Source: Bacteroidales bacterium M5 (GTDB lineage Bacteria > Bacteroidota > Bacteroidia > Bacteroidales > Muribaculaceae). Taken from it: 8,178 nucleotides of DNA. The position numbers and the translations under genes are program-made. Positions 1 to 6,900 of the stretch are shown here, piece by piece (positions within the stretch are counted from its first letter, which is position 1; each line of letters begins with the position of its first letter). The notes under the pieces were generated by a model. It made no database searches and was not told where the DNA came from. It worked only from the letters and a program-made list of their open reading frames with translations. The DNA is taken from positions 1 through 8,178 of the forward strand of contig LUJP01000010.1 of NCBI GenBank assembly GCA_001689535.1. The letters run 5' to 3'.

Positions 1-924
1 ATAGCCGCACCGACTATCGGTGAAAATGCAGCCGAGCCGATTATGGGTACTTCGGGTGTGGAAACGCTCAAAGAAACGCTCGTAAATCACGCACTCACGC
101 TCCCGATGCTGATGAAGACCTATCGAAAGATTCTTTCGTTACTCAACAGCAATCTAATCAAAGACGAAGACAAAAAGAATCGCCTCATAAACATTATGAT
201 GGGCGACATTCAGACCGTAGTCAATGCCGTTTACGGCAAGCTCGATATGATTTTCCTCGGCGCACTCTCGAATGAGGGTAAATTCGTCTTCGATGAAACG
301 ACCAACCCGGAGGGCGGTGTCAAAGGCTCTATCTCGTTCAATCAGCCGGGCGAGAACATCGCAAGCTGCAAGACCGCTTGGACACTCGAAAACATCGACA
401 CAGTAGATTGTTTCGAGGACATTCAGGCGATACTTGACGCATCGCAGGATAAAGTCGCACTCGCAAAGGCTCTCCTTTCGCCCTCGCGAATTTCGTATAT
501 GTGCCGCACCAAGAAGATGAAGCAGCTGATTTGGGGTACTGACAAATCATCGAAGCCTGTACTTCTCCGCGACCTCAACGAATTTATGGCGACAAACAAT
601 TACCCGGTATTCGAGGAAATTCGCCGTATTGTCCGCATTCAGAAAGGGCGTGAGGCTATTCCTTACACTCCTTGGAATCAAGACAACATCGTATTCGTAC
701 CTGCCGGCGAACTCGGCGTTGTCAAGAATGCCTACTCGGATTGTGAGCTGAAGCCGGACGAGGGAGTTTCGTACTCAAAGTATGGCCGTATCGTCACTTC
801 GCTTTGGAGTGTCGGTCAGAAAGAAGGCTCGAAGCATACCGAGTACACCAAAGCCGAATCACAGTCGCTGCCGGTCATAACCGAAATGAACGGCATCTAT
901 ACCCTCAAAACCGTAGCACAGTAA
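1..924 (+). CDS. Major capsid protein, 3' part (5' end outside window)
   Basis: Forms the head shell. The frame is open from base 1 with no stop before an internal ATG at 43. The residues before that ATG (IAAPTIGENAAEPIM) read like ordinary protein, so I take the gene to begin upstream; 307 residues are visible. The C-terminal third carries the most recognisable stretch: YTPWNQDNIVFVPAGELG, then a segment reading SDCELKPDEGVSYSKYGR, followed by a W-rich strand and a last segment NGIYTLKTV. This resembles, from memory, gpE/HK97-fold major capsid proteins of Bacteroidales phages, where a nearly identical 'PYTPWN..NIVF.PAG.LG' block occurs. The head-to-tail gene order downstream supports the call. 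ATG 43 as a true start cannot be fully excluded. No protease or scaffold is visible; they would lie to the left. Confidence 0.8.
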   Translation: MAAPTIGENAAEPIMGTSGVETLKETLVNHALTLPMLMKTYRKILSLLNSNLIKDEDKKNRLINIMMGDIQTVVNAVYGKLDMIFLGALSNEGKFVFDETTNPEGGVKGSISFNQPGENIASCKTAWTLENIDTVDCFEDIQAILDASQDKVALAKALLSPSRISYMCRTKKMKQLIWGTDKSSKPVLLRDLNEFMATNNYPVFEEIRRIVRIQKGREAIPYTPWNQDNIVFVPAGELGVVKNAYSDCELKPDEGVSYSKYGRIVTSLWSVGQKEGSKHTEYTKAESQSLPVITEMNGIYTLKTVAQ

Positions 925-928
925 AGCC

Positions 929-1261
929 GTGAAGAATCTCGAAGCGTTAAGCCACCTTTGCAATGCTATCGTGAATACCTTTTACCCGGATAGCGCGACA
1001 CTCAAATTCGCGCTATTCAATGAGGGTATCGACCCACAAGCGGAAGCCACACCGAAAGATGCAACAATCTTTCGGGTGGCAATCCGCATCATCATGGGTT
1101 ATGTCGAGAGCAGCCGGAGCGAGAATGGCGTATCAACTTCCGTTCGCGAAGATGCCGTGAAAGAATCGCTCGCTTTTTGGTGCAAGCAATACGGACTTGA
1201 CGCAGACGAGGAACTAAACGACTATCTACGGACTATTGATGATGCTACTAACCTTTGGTGA
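929..1261 (+). CDS. Small protein after the capsid gene, likely head-tail connector
   Basis: A 110-residue protein starting at GTG 929, four bases after the capsid stop. No ATG occurs near the start and no clear Shine-Dalgarno sequence is visible. The body is predicted to be mostly helical (NLEALSHLCNAIVNTFY, then an RVAIRIIMGYVESS helix) with an acidic end (LDADEELNDYL). Position, size and helical character fit the gp6-like connector that binds below the portal in many siphoviruses. From memory, short proteins beginning 'NLEAL' and containing 'ALI..G.d' follow the capsid gene in Bacteroidales phages. The connector role is inferred from context, not from a catalytic or binding motif. The last bases overlap possible upstream starts of the next gene. 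Confidence 0.6.
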   Translation: MKNLEALSHLCNAIVNTFYPDSATLKFALFNEGIDPQAEATPKDATIFRVAIRIIMGYVESSRSENGVSTSVREDAVKESLAFWCKQYGLDADEELNDYLRTIDDATNLW

Positions 1262-1263
1262 GA

Positions 1264-1578
1264 ATGAGGACAAACGGCACACTTCAATATCAGATAATCA
1301 CACCCGGCGAAGTAAACGAGTTTGGAGAGCCTACCGAAGCCACTACCGTATGGAGTGACCCGATAGCTTGCTCAATCAAAACGAACTCTGACAACCGCAA
1401 GGGCAAGTACGAAGACGGCGAGTTTCGCATGGCATCATTCACCGTGCTTATCGAGAATGACGAAACAGCACAGTTTGACCGCGTGAAGCTGACCCGGCAC
1501 TCTGAAGAACTTGGCGAATATCGGGTGATGAACCGTGAGCCGCTGACAACCGTAGGACGCATTCAGATAGTTGTGTAA
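1264..1578 (+). CDS. Head closure / head-tail adaptor protein
   Basis: A 104-residue protein, probably the beta-barrel stopper that closes the head and receives the tail (SPP1 gp16 / HK97 gp7 type). The sequence is beta-rich: GTLQYQII near the N-terminus, WSDPIACSIKTNS at about residues 30-42, a K-G-K-Y motif at 47-50, the strand FRMASFTVLIEN at 54-65, and FDRVKLT followed by LGEYRVMNREPL. This strand order and the 'variable loop, then short strands naming a coordinate (DRVKLT)' pattern are typical of head-tail joining proteins. I chose ATG 1264 because MRTNGTLQY matches how related proteins begin. TTG 1255 and GTG 1258 lie in the same frame and would overlap the upstream gene by a few bases. 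The stop TAA shares a base with the next ATG (TAATG). Confidence 0.65.
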   Translation: MRTNGTLQYQIITPGEVNEFGEPTEATTVWSDPIACSIKTNSDNRKGKYEDGEFRMASFTVLIENDETAQFDRVKLTRHSEELGEYRVMNREPLTTVGRIQIVV

Positions 1579-2072
1579 TGGCAAAGACAACGCAGACACA
1601 CGGCAAATACAAAGGCGTGTTGGTATCGAAGACCGACACACGCAAGCTGTATCACTCGCTGAAGATAAAGCGAAAGAATCTTATCGCGCATATCGTTAAG
1701 CAATTTTCGTATATCGGCGAGGCTTGCATCAAAATGGCGCGTGAAAGCGGAGATTACAACGACATTACCGGCAATCTACGAAGCTCTATCGGGTATGTGA
1801 TTCTCGTTGACGGCGAAGTCAAGGTGCATGGCGCGACAAAACAGTATTCCGGCAAACAAGGAAATGGGGCGCAAGGCGTTGCAGAGGGTCAAGCTCTCTT
1901 AAAGCGACTGCAATCTAAATTTCCTTGGGGCGTAGTGCTGATTGTGTGTGCCGGTATGGAATATGCCGCTTATGTCGAAAACGTGCGTGGCAAAAACGTA
2001 CTCGCATCTGCCGAACTCGAAGCCGAAAGGCTACTTAACAAACTTCTCAAAGGATATATAACGCCACAATGA
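1578..2072 (+). CDS. HK97 gp10-like head-tail / tail completion protein
   Basis: A 164-residue protein with two family hallmarks: T-G-N-L-R-S-S-I-G-Y at residues 64-73 and A-G-M-E-Y-A-A-Y-V-E at 125-134, followed by a C-terminal helix rich in Glu, Leu and Lys. These are characteristic of the HK97 gp10 family, small proteins needed to complete the head-tail junction or the top of the tail tube. The N-terminal 40 residues are basic (KIKRKN, residues 29-34) and could contact DNA or the neighbouring adaptor; that is inference. A Gly/Gln-rich loop lies at about residues 84-104. Translation is coupled on both sides: the ATG overlaps the preceding TAA by one base, and the stop overlaps the next start as ATGA. 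Confidence 0.8.
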   Translation: MAKTTQTHGKYKGVLVSKTDTRKLYHSLKIKRKNLIAHIVKQFSYIGEACIKMARESGDYNDITGNLRSSIGYVILVDGEVKVHGATKQYSGKQGNGAQGVAEGQALLKRLQSKFPWGVVLIVCAGMEYAAYVENVRGKNVLASAELEAERLLNKLLKGYITPQ

Positions 2073-2479
2073 CGAAAACGGAAATAGATTTTGAGCGTGA
2101 CTTCTATACGCTCGTGAAGAACAGCACACTTGGCTCTGCAATTCGTGGCAGCGTTTACCGAAGCGATATGCGCCCGGACAACGCTAAAAGCGAAGATTTG
2201 GTTGTCAAGTTTCTTGCCGGGACTGACGAACAAGTGCAGTCCGGCACGATGCTGATTCACATCTATGTGCCTGACATTGCCAACAACGGCGGTCGCAAGG
2301 TCGAAGACAAAGCGAGAGTCGGAGTATTGGAGAGCGCGATTATTGAGTTTGTGAAGAATTGCGAAGACACCGAGTATCTGATTAAGTGTGACGGACTTCC
2401 GAAATTAACGGAACTCACCGAGAAAATAGAGCAACATCTAATTGTAGCACGATTAAAATTTCAACGATTAACACAGTAA
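2069..2479 (+). CDS. Probable tail terminator / tail completion protein
   Basis: A 136-residue protein whose ATG overlaps the preceding stop by four bases. It is recognised by place (between the gp10-like gene and the tube gene) and by a mixed alpha/beta pattern. A helix (DFERDFYTLVKNS) is followed by GSVYRSDMRPDNAKSEDLVVKFLAG, where the R-P...S-E-D-x-V-V motif and a following 'Q-x-Q-S-G' recall Bacteroidales phage proteins in this slot. A strand then reads MLIHIYVPDI, and a helix follows the K-V-E-D-K-A-R segment. The fold pattern is compatible with gpU / gp17-type terminators, which cap the tube once the tape measure length has been reached. The exact family is not certain from sequence alone. 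Confidence 0.6.
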   Translation: MTKTEIDFERDFYTLVKNSTLGSAIRGSVYRSDMRPDNAKSEDLVVKFLAGTDEQVQSGTMLIHIYVPDIANNGGRKVEDKARVGVLESAIIEFVKNCEDTEYLIKCDGLPKLTELTEKIEQHLIVARLKFQRLTQ

Positions 2480-2483
2480 GATT

Positions 2484-3074
2484 ATGAAACGTAAGAAAAT
2501 CATTATGTCATGGTCGGAATGCCGTGTTGAAATCGGGCATACCGGGGATAACGATGCAATGGCAACGCAGCTCGTTTCGGTTGGCACGATAAACGACAAA
2601 TCGACCTCGCTTGCTACTTCAGACGGCGAAACTCTGACAGCGAAAGCATCCGGCGGCAAGACCGTAGCCGAGGAAGAGGGCGAACCCGAAGTAACAATCA
2701 CCACTCGCGTAAAGGAAATGGACTTCGACACCGAGCATCTTCTTACCGGCGCAGTTATCAGCACAGACGGTGACGAACTCGATGTTAAGACCAACATCGT
2801 ACAGGGCGAATTTTCGGTCAAGGTCACTCCTAAGAATATCGGGGCGCAGGGCATCAAAGCTCCTAAATGCTCCGTCAAATTCCGCCCCGGCTCTTCCGAA
2901 GAAGAAGGCTCGTATGTTGACCTCACATTCAAAATCATCGAAACCGAAGCCGGACTCCTCTACAAGAAGTTTCGGGTCAAGAAAGCAGACTGGGCAGACC
3001 CCACGTTTGCATCAGACCTTAACGCCGCGAAAGCCGCTGCCCCGGCGAATCAGAACGCGCCCGGCGAAGCATAA
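2484..3074 (+). CDS. Major tail tube protein
   Basis: Up to 196 residues. The product stacks into hexameric rings to build the tail tube around the tape measure protein. Visible marks are a beta-rich body with TINDKSTSLATSDGETL near residues 34-50, an acidic loop (EEEGEPE), the strand VTITTRV, and then a block reading VKVTPKNIGAQGIKAPKCSV that recalls Bacteroidales phage tube proteins. The C-terminal 20 residues are an Ala/Pro/Asn-rich tail that looks disordered. Two starts are possible: ATG 2484 (MKRKKII-) and ATG 2505 (MSWSECRVEIG). Homologs I recall begin close to 'MSW', so the shorter 189-residue form may be the real one. A second frame is open across the 3' half (2770-3138), but I treat it as a shadow. 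Confidence 0.75.
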   Translation: MKRKKIIMSWSECRVEIGHTGDNDAMATQLVSVGTINDKSTSLATSDGETLTAKASGGKTVAEEEGEPEVTITTRVKEMDFDTEHLLTGAVISTDGDELDVKTNIVQGEFSVKVTPKNIGAQGIKAPKCSVKFRPGSSEEEGSYVDLTFKIIETEAGLLYKKFRVKKADWADPTFASDLNAAKAAAPANQNAPGEA

Positions 3075-3102
3075 CAATCTGACAAGCGGAAAGACGCCCT
3101 TT

Positions 3103-3122
3103 CGAGTTGGAGGTGAAACTCG
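3103..3122 (+). other. Hairpin with a 16S-complementary loop, upstream of the tRNA-like gene
   Basis: CGAGTT (3103-3108) pairs perfectly with AACTCG (3117-3122), giving a 6-bp stem with an 8-base loop, GGAGGTGA. No T-run follows, so it is not an intrinsic terminator. The loop happens to match the ribosomal anti-Shine-Dalgarno complement, yet no credible start codon follows at the right distance. It could act as a processing or leader structure for the tRNA-like transcript, or be chance. Confidence 0.4.
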
Positions 3123-3128
3123 CACTTT

Positions 3129-3200
3129 GGCGCAATAGCTTAACGGTTAGAGCGACCTCAATATTAGAGGGATATGTTTGTTCGATTCAAACTTGTGCCA
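3129..3200 (+). tRNA. tRNA-like gene with atypical anticodon loop (TAT?)
   Basis: The sequence folds as a cloverleaf. The acceptor stem has seven pairs (GGCGCAA 3129-3135 with TTGTGCC 3193-3199, one G-U), with discriminator A3200. T8 and A9 are present. The D arm is GCTT/GAGC (one T-G) with loop AACGGTTA containing the invariant GG. The T arm is GTTTG/CAAAC with a canonical TTCGATT loop. The anticodon stem has four good pairs (CCTC 3156-3159 with GAGG 3167-3170) below an A-G mismatch. Its 7-base loop AATATTA puts TAT (Ile, AUA codon) in the anticodon position, but base 33 is A instead of the near-universal T and base 37 is T. The variable loop is four bases. The 3' end reads ACGA, so CCA is not encoded. 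It may be a real divergent phage tRNA, a decoy or a decaying gene. Confidence 0.6.
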
Positions 3201-3222
3201 CGACTTATAAACGCATCTGACA

Positions 3223-3747
3223 ATGGAAAATAACTTCACTACGATAGAGAGCAAAGTCGCAGCCGCCATTCTTGAACGAAAGGTAGGCACTATCGAGGTA
3301 GAGGGCGTGACATACGAAATCGCGCCCCCCTCGCTCGCTACGCTGATTCTCGTATCGGAAACAATATCGACACTCCCGGCTTTCGACAAGCTCGACAAAT
3401 CGCATTGGCTTGACATAGTGGCACACTATGCGAAAGACTACAAACCGCTCGGCGACATAGCCGCGATTCTGATTCTCGGCGCAAAGAATCTGACCGAGAA
3501 ACGAGAGCGATTCATCGAGAAACGCCGCTTTTTCGGACTTCTCAAACGCCGCGTCAAGGTCGTTGAAACGATAGACCGCAAGGCAGAACTTGCCAACGCC
3601 CTACTTCTGAACGTGCGCCCATCGGTACTCAATGACACGATAATCGAGCGACTGAAGCAGAACGAGGCGGCAAGTTTTTTCGCCACTATCACTTCCCTAA
3701 GCGCGGTAAATATTCTAAAGCCAACAAAGGCGGAAGTGATAAGCTGA
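3223..3747 (+). CDS. Tail assembly chaperone, short (gpG-like) zero-frame product
   Basis: A 174-residue protein. In lambda-like phages the gene between tube and tape measure encodes two chaperones: a short, abundant gpG and a longer frameshifted gpGT that together keep the tape measure protein soluble and recruit tube subunits. This gene sits in that slot. The N-terminal half contains VEGVTYEIAPPSLATLILVSE (about residues 26-46) and a hydrophobic DIAAILILGAKNL helix. A basic stretch (KRERFIEKRRFFGLLKRRVK) leads to a helical region ending NEAASFF at the frameshift site. After that the zero-frame protein ends with SLSAVNILKPTKAEVIS. ATG 3223 has no clear Shine-Dalgarno sequence. The function is inferred from position plus the frameshift architecture rather than from a close sequence match. 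Confidence 0.7.
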   Translation: MENNFTTIESKVAAAILERKVGTIEVEGVTYEIAPPSLATLILVSETISTLPAFDKLDKSHWLDIVAHYAKDYKPLGDIAAILILGAKNLTEKRERFIEKRRFFGLLKRRVKVVETIDRKAELANALLLNVRPSVLNDTIIERLKQNEAASFFATITSLSAVNILKPTKAEVIS

Positions 3748-3992
3748 ACGACAGTATATGGGCATCGGTACTTGGAGTTGCAAAGATATTCGGCGTAAGC
3801 GAGAAATACGCGCTTTACGACATTAGCTTTTTGAATGCTTTGCTTTACAGCCGCGCAATGCCGATGCCGGACGATACAAGTAACAAAGACGATTCGGATG
3901 CACCGCTATATGACGATAGTAAAGATGCTAACAACCCCGATAATTTCAATGATTTTGACGAAGACGAAGAAATTGAAGTAAAAGCGAGATGA
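3223..3992 (+). CDS. Tail assembly chaperone, long (gpGT-like) -1 frameshift fusion
   Basis: The predicted 256-residue product reads 3223-3681 in the first frame (153 codons). It then slips back one base and continues from 3681 to the TGA at 3990-3992 (103 codons). The added domain begins RHYHFPKRGKYSKANKGG, has a conserved-looking core (WASVLGVAKIFGVSEKYALY, then DISFLNALLYSRAMP) and ends in a strongly acidic Asp/Glu/Asn-rich tail. The second frame is open only from 3636, so it overlaps the first by 112 bases. Its first ATG is at 3858 (residue 213 of the fusion) and the first TTG at 3831, both inside or after the core, so independent translation would lose the domain. In lambda the T domain binds the tube protein; the same role is inferred here. 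Its stop overlaps the tape measure start as ATGA. Confidence 0.8.
3675..3741 (+). promoter_or_regulatory. Programmed -1 ribosomal frameshift signal
   Basis: The slippery heptamer T TTT TTC (3675-3681) is in register with the zero frame. It allows re-pairing of both tRNA-Phe on TTT TTT after a one-base back-step. Five bases later a perfect 10-bp stem begins: TATCACTTCC (3687-3696) with GGAAGTGATA (3732-3741). Its 35-base loop contains a small GCC/GGC hairpin (3720-3731) stacked beside the 3' strand. A GAGG at 3664-3667 lies seven bases upstream of the heptamer and could act as a weak internal Shine-Dalgarno stimulator. Spacer length and stem strength match known bacterial and phage -1 signals. 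This is the only run of six T in the window. Confidence 0.85.
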
Positions 3993-6900
3993 ACACGAAT
4001 GACGGACTTTCCTATGCCGCGAGGGTTGATACCTCGGAATATGACGCAGCTCTCGACCACATGGCCGAGAAAGTCGGCGGCGTGACTTCGCAGATTGAGC
4101 AGGAAAGTGCGAGGATTCAACAGCTCATATCGTCTTCTATTCCGGAAGTTGACCTCAAATTTCTTCACGATGATACGCCGACATTGAACGCTATCGGCGA
4201 AGCATACGCGCATATAGCGCGAGTTATACGCGAGAACAACGAAGCCGTAGTTGAACTGCAAGATGCCTATCGCCACGTTACGGATGAAGCCAACAAATAC
4301 GCGAATGTTCCCGGACGCGGCGAATATGTCAAAGAGCTACGACAGCAGCGCAAGGCGATTCAAGAAGTAATCGCGGCTCGCAAAGAAGTAATCGCGGCGG
4401 CACAAGCTGAAGAAAAGGAACTGCAAAAAAACGAGAAGTCATTAGTTGCAGCCGCCAACGCAGCCGAGAAACAAGCTAATTCCACACAGTCATTACGCCA
4501 GCGCATTCGTGAGCTTACAATGGAAGCGGCGGCGTTGCGAGATGCCGAGCAAGCACAAGGGCGTGAAATAGACAAGACTACCGGGCGTTATCGTGAAATC
4601 ATCGAAGAACTCGGACGCTTACGCGATATTCAAGGCGACATACAAGCAGCCGGAAACGTATTTGCCAATGACGAAAATCAGTTTGCCGGAGTAATATCGG
4701 GACTTACCGGCTTATCGGGCGCGTTTTCAGCAGCACAGGGCGCGGTAGGACTTTTCGCCGGTGAGAATGAACATCTCCAAGAAATAATGCTGAAAGTGCA
4801 ATCCCTAATGGCTATCACAATGGGGTTGCAGCAAGTTCAGCAGACATTAAACAAAGATTCCGCATTCTCTCTCGTAACGCTCAACTCGCTTAAACAAACG
4901 TGGAACAAGCTAATCGGCAAGAGTGCATCGGCACAGACACAAGAAGCTGCCGCCACAGCCTCCGCGACAGCGGCGCAGAACGCCAATACGACAGCGACAG
5001 CCGAGAATGCAGCAGTTACAGAAGCCGAAACAGCAGCACAGCAAGCGAACAATTCCGTAACGACTGCCGGAGCAGGCGCGCAAGCGACTAACACGACAGC
5101 CACCAACGCGGCGACAGCGGCACAAAACGCTCACACCGGCGCATTGGTTGCAGGTACTGCCGCGTCAAAGGCAATGTCGATAGCAATGCGAGTATTGAAA
5201 CTCGCGCTTATATCGACCGGCATAGGCGCGTTAGTCGTTCTTGTCGGTGAACTCGTGTCGTGGATAGTTGACCTATGCACCGCCGAAGACGAAGCGGTGA
5301 AGCATACGCAAGAGCTTAACAAAATCGAAGAAGAAGCCGCGAAGACCTACATTCAAGAGCAAATCGCACTTGAAGACAACATCAAGGCTTGCAAAAATTT
5401 CACCGGCTCGAAAGAACAAGAGAAAAAGAAAGTCAAGGAGCTTAACGACAAATACGGCGAAGCTCTCGGCTATTATGATTCTCTCGAACAATGGGAGCGA
5501 GTATTGACCGAACGCGGCCCGGCGTATTGCGAGATGCTGCGGATGAAAGCCGTACAGCAAGGTTTGCTCAACAAGTATGTGGAAGCATACGTTGAAGCTC
5601 TCGAAGTCGCCCACAAAGCCGAAAACGGCGAATTTGACCGAAGTTGGATAAACCCGGCTCGTTGGTTTGGAGAAAGCAACGATGAACGCCGTGCGCGTAT
5701 CACGAAAGAAGCGCAAGACGAAGCCGATATGTGGAAAGAGGAAATGACCAAGCAGAAAGCAGAGCTTGAGGCATTTCAGAAAGAAAATCACTTCGATGTT
5801 GTTCACATAGACCCGAAATCCGGCGGCAAAGGTGGAAGCGGCAAGACTTTCGACCCGAAAGCCGCCGCACGAGAGCAACGCAAACTTCTTGCCGAGTATC
5901 AAGCCGAGGTGAAGAAATACATATCCGACACCAATAACGCAATCTCGCAAGCGATGATTGACGGCATGGAAGCCGGATATGCAAAAGAACTCGCTACGAT
6001 ACGCAAGAACGGAGCAGACCGCAAAAAAGCGTGGGAGCAATCGTTGCTTGAACTTGCCGGAGCTATGCGCGACAACGCACACGCAATATTTATGACGCAG
6101 AAAGGCGCGACTGAAGAAGCGTGGGAGAACTCCGCACAAGGCAAACGCTCGCTGCAAGATTGGGTGACTGAACTTCTGAAAAATAAAGATGTTGCCAACA
6201 ATTACACACAAGGTTTGACTGACATAGCCAATTCGGTAGAGCGTCAACTCGCGGAAGTCCGCACAAAGTATATGAATCAGCTAATAGACGAATTTGGCTC
6301 TTATGATGACAAATTCGACAAGCTGACTATCGAATGGGCGAAGAAGATTAACAATGTCGCAGCAATCGCGCCGGACTTGTTGCCGAAAGCAATAGACAAA
6401 ATGGAAGAAGCGTTTGCATCGCTGAAAGCCGAAGACTTCAAGAAGACCATAAATTGGGATGTTGTCTTTGGCGACCTCGGCAATCAGTCGCTTCAGTCAT
6501 TGCAATACTCTCTCGACAAGGTTAGAACATACTTTAACCGCGAGAAAGACGGCATGAGCGTTGAGCAGATAAAGACATTCCAGGAGGCAATAACAGCAAT
6601 GGAGAACGAGATAGCATCACGCAATCCGTTCACCGCCCTGCACAAGTCTTTCAAGGACATATCAACTTCAAAGGACGAGCTTGTGGCGGCACTCGACGAA
6701 GTAGCCACCGCGCAGTCGGTGTTGAACGGTGCGGAATCCGAATACAGAGCCGCATTGCTCGCAAAGAATGAGATTCTCGGTCAAATCGAAACCGGCGAAC
6801 TCGCGCAAGACTGCCAAGAGCTTGCAGACGCTAACGAGCGTGTCACAGCTTCAGAAAAGAAACTTACTGACGCGAAGACCAAGAGCCAACAAGCAGACCA

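Larger units (their letters stand above)
3077..3223 (+). repeat. 9-bp direct repeats flanking the hairpin and tRNA-like cassette
   Basis: ATCTGACAA occurs at 3077-3085 and again at 3215-3223. The last A of the right copy is the first base of the next gene's ATG. The two copies bracket the only real intergenic spacer in the window. Removing one copy and everything between would leave ten bases between the tube gene stop and the next ATG, a spacing like the rest of the cluster. This suggests, but does not prove, an insertion or duplication event. Confidence 0.45.

Noticed and set aside
2770..3138. A 122-codon + strand frame overlapping the tube protein gene and running into the tRNA-like gene
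   Set aside because: The translation is Arg/Ser/Lys-rich and low in structure, and it overlaps a well-supported gene. The stop falls inside the tRNA fold, so it is a shadow frame.
3113..3220. A 35-codon frame from GTG 3113 ending just before the chaperone ATG
   Set aside because: It reads straight through the tRNA-like cloverleaf, and its GTG overlaps the hairpin loop. The product shows no recognisable features, so the RNA fold explains the sequence better.
3666..3684. Small hairpin GGCG/CGCC enclosing the slippery heptamer
   Set aside because: Only four base pairs. The ribosome would have melted it when reading the heptamer, so the downstream 10-bp stem is the more likely stimulator.
5822..5848. 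Walker A-like match G-K-G-G-S-G-K-T at residues 613-620 of the tape measure protein
   Set aside because: It lies in a glycine-rich linker between helical regions with no Walker B or other ATPase motifs nearby. From memory, related tape measure proteins have Gly/Lys-rich linkers here, so the match is fortuitous.
5273..6247. A 324-codon open frame on the minus strand
   Set aside because: It lies wholly inside the tape measure gene, opposite a continuous + strand frame with strong protein features. It exists because the coding strand rarely uses codons whose reverse complements are stops in that register. The predicted protein is Phe/Cys/Arg-rich without recognisable domains.
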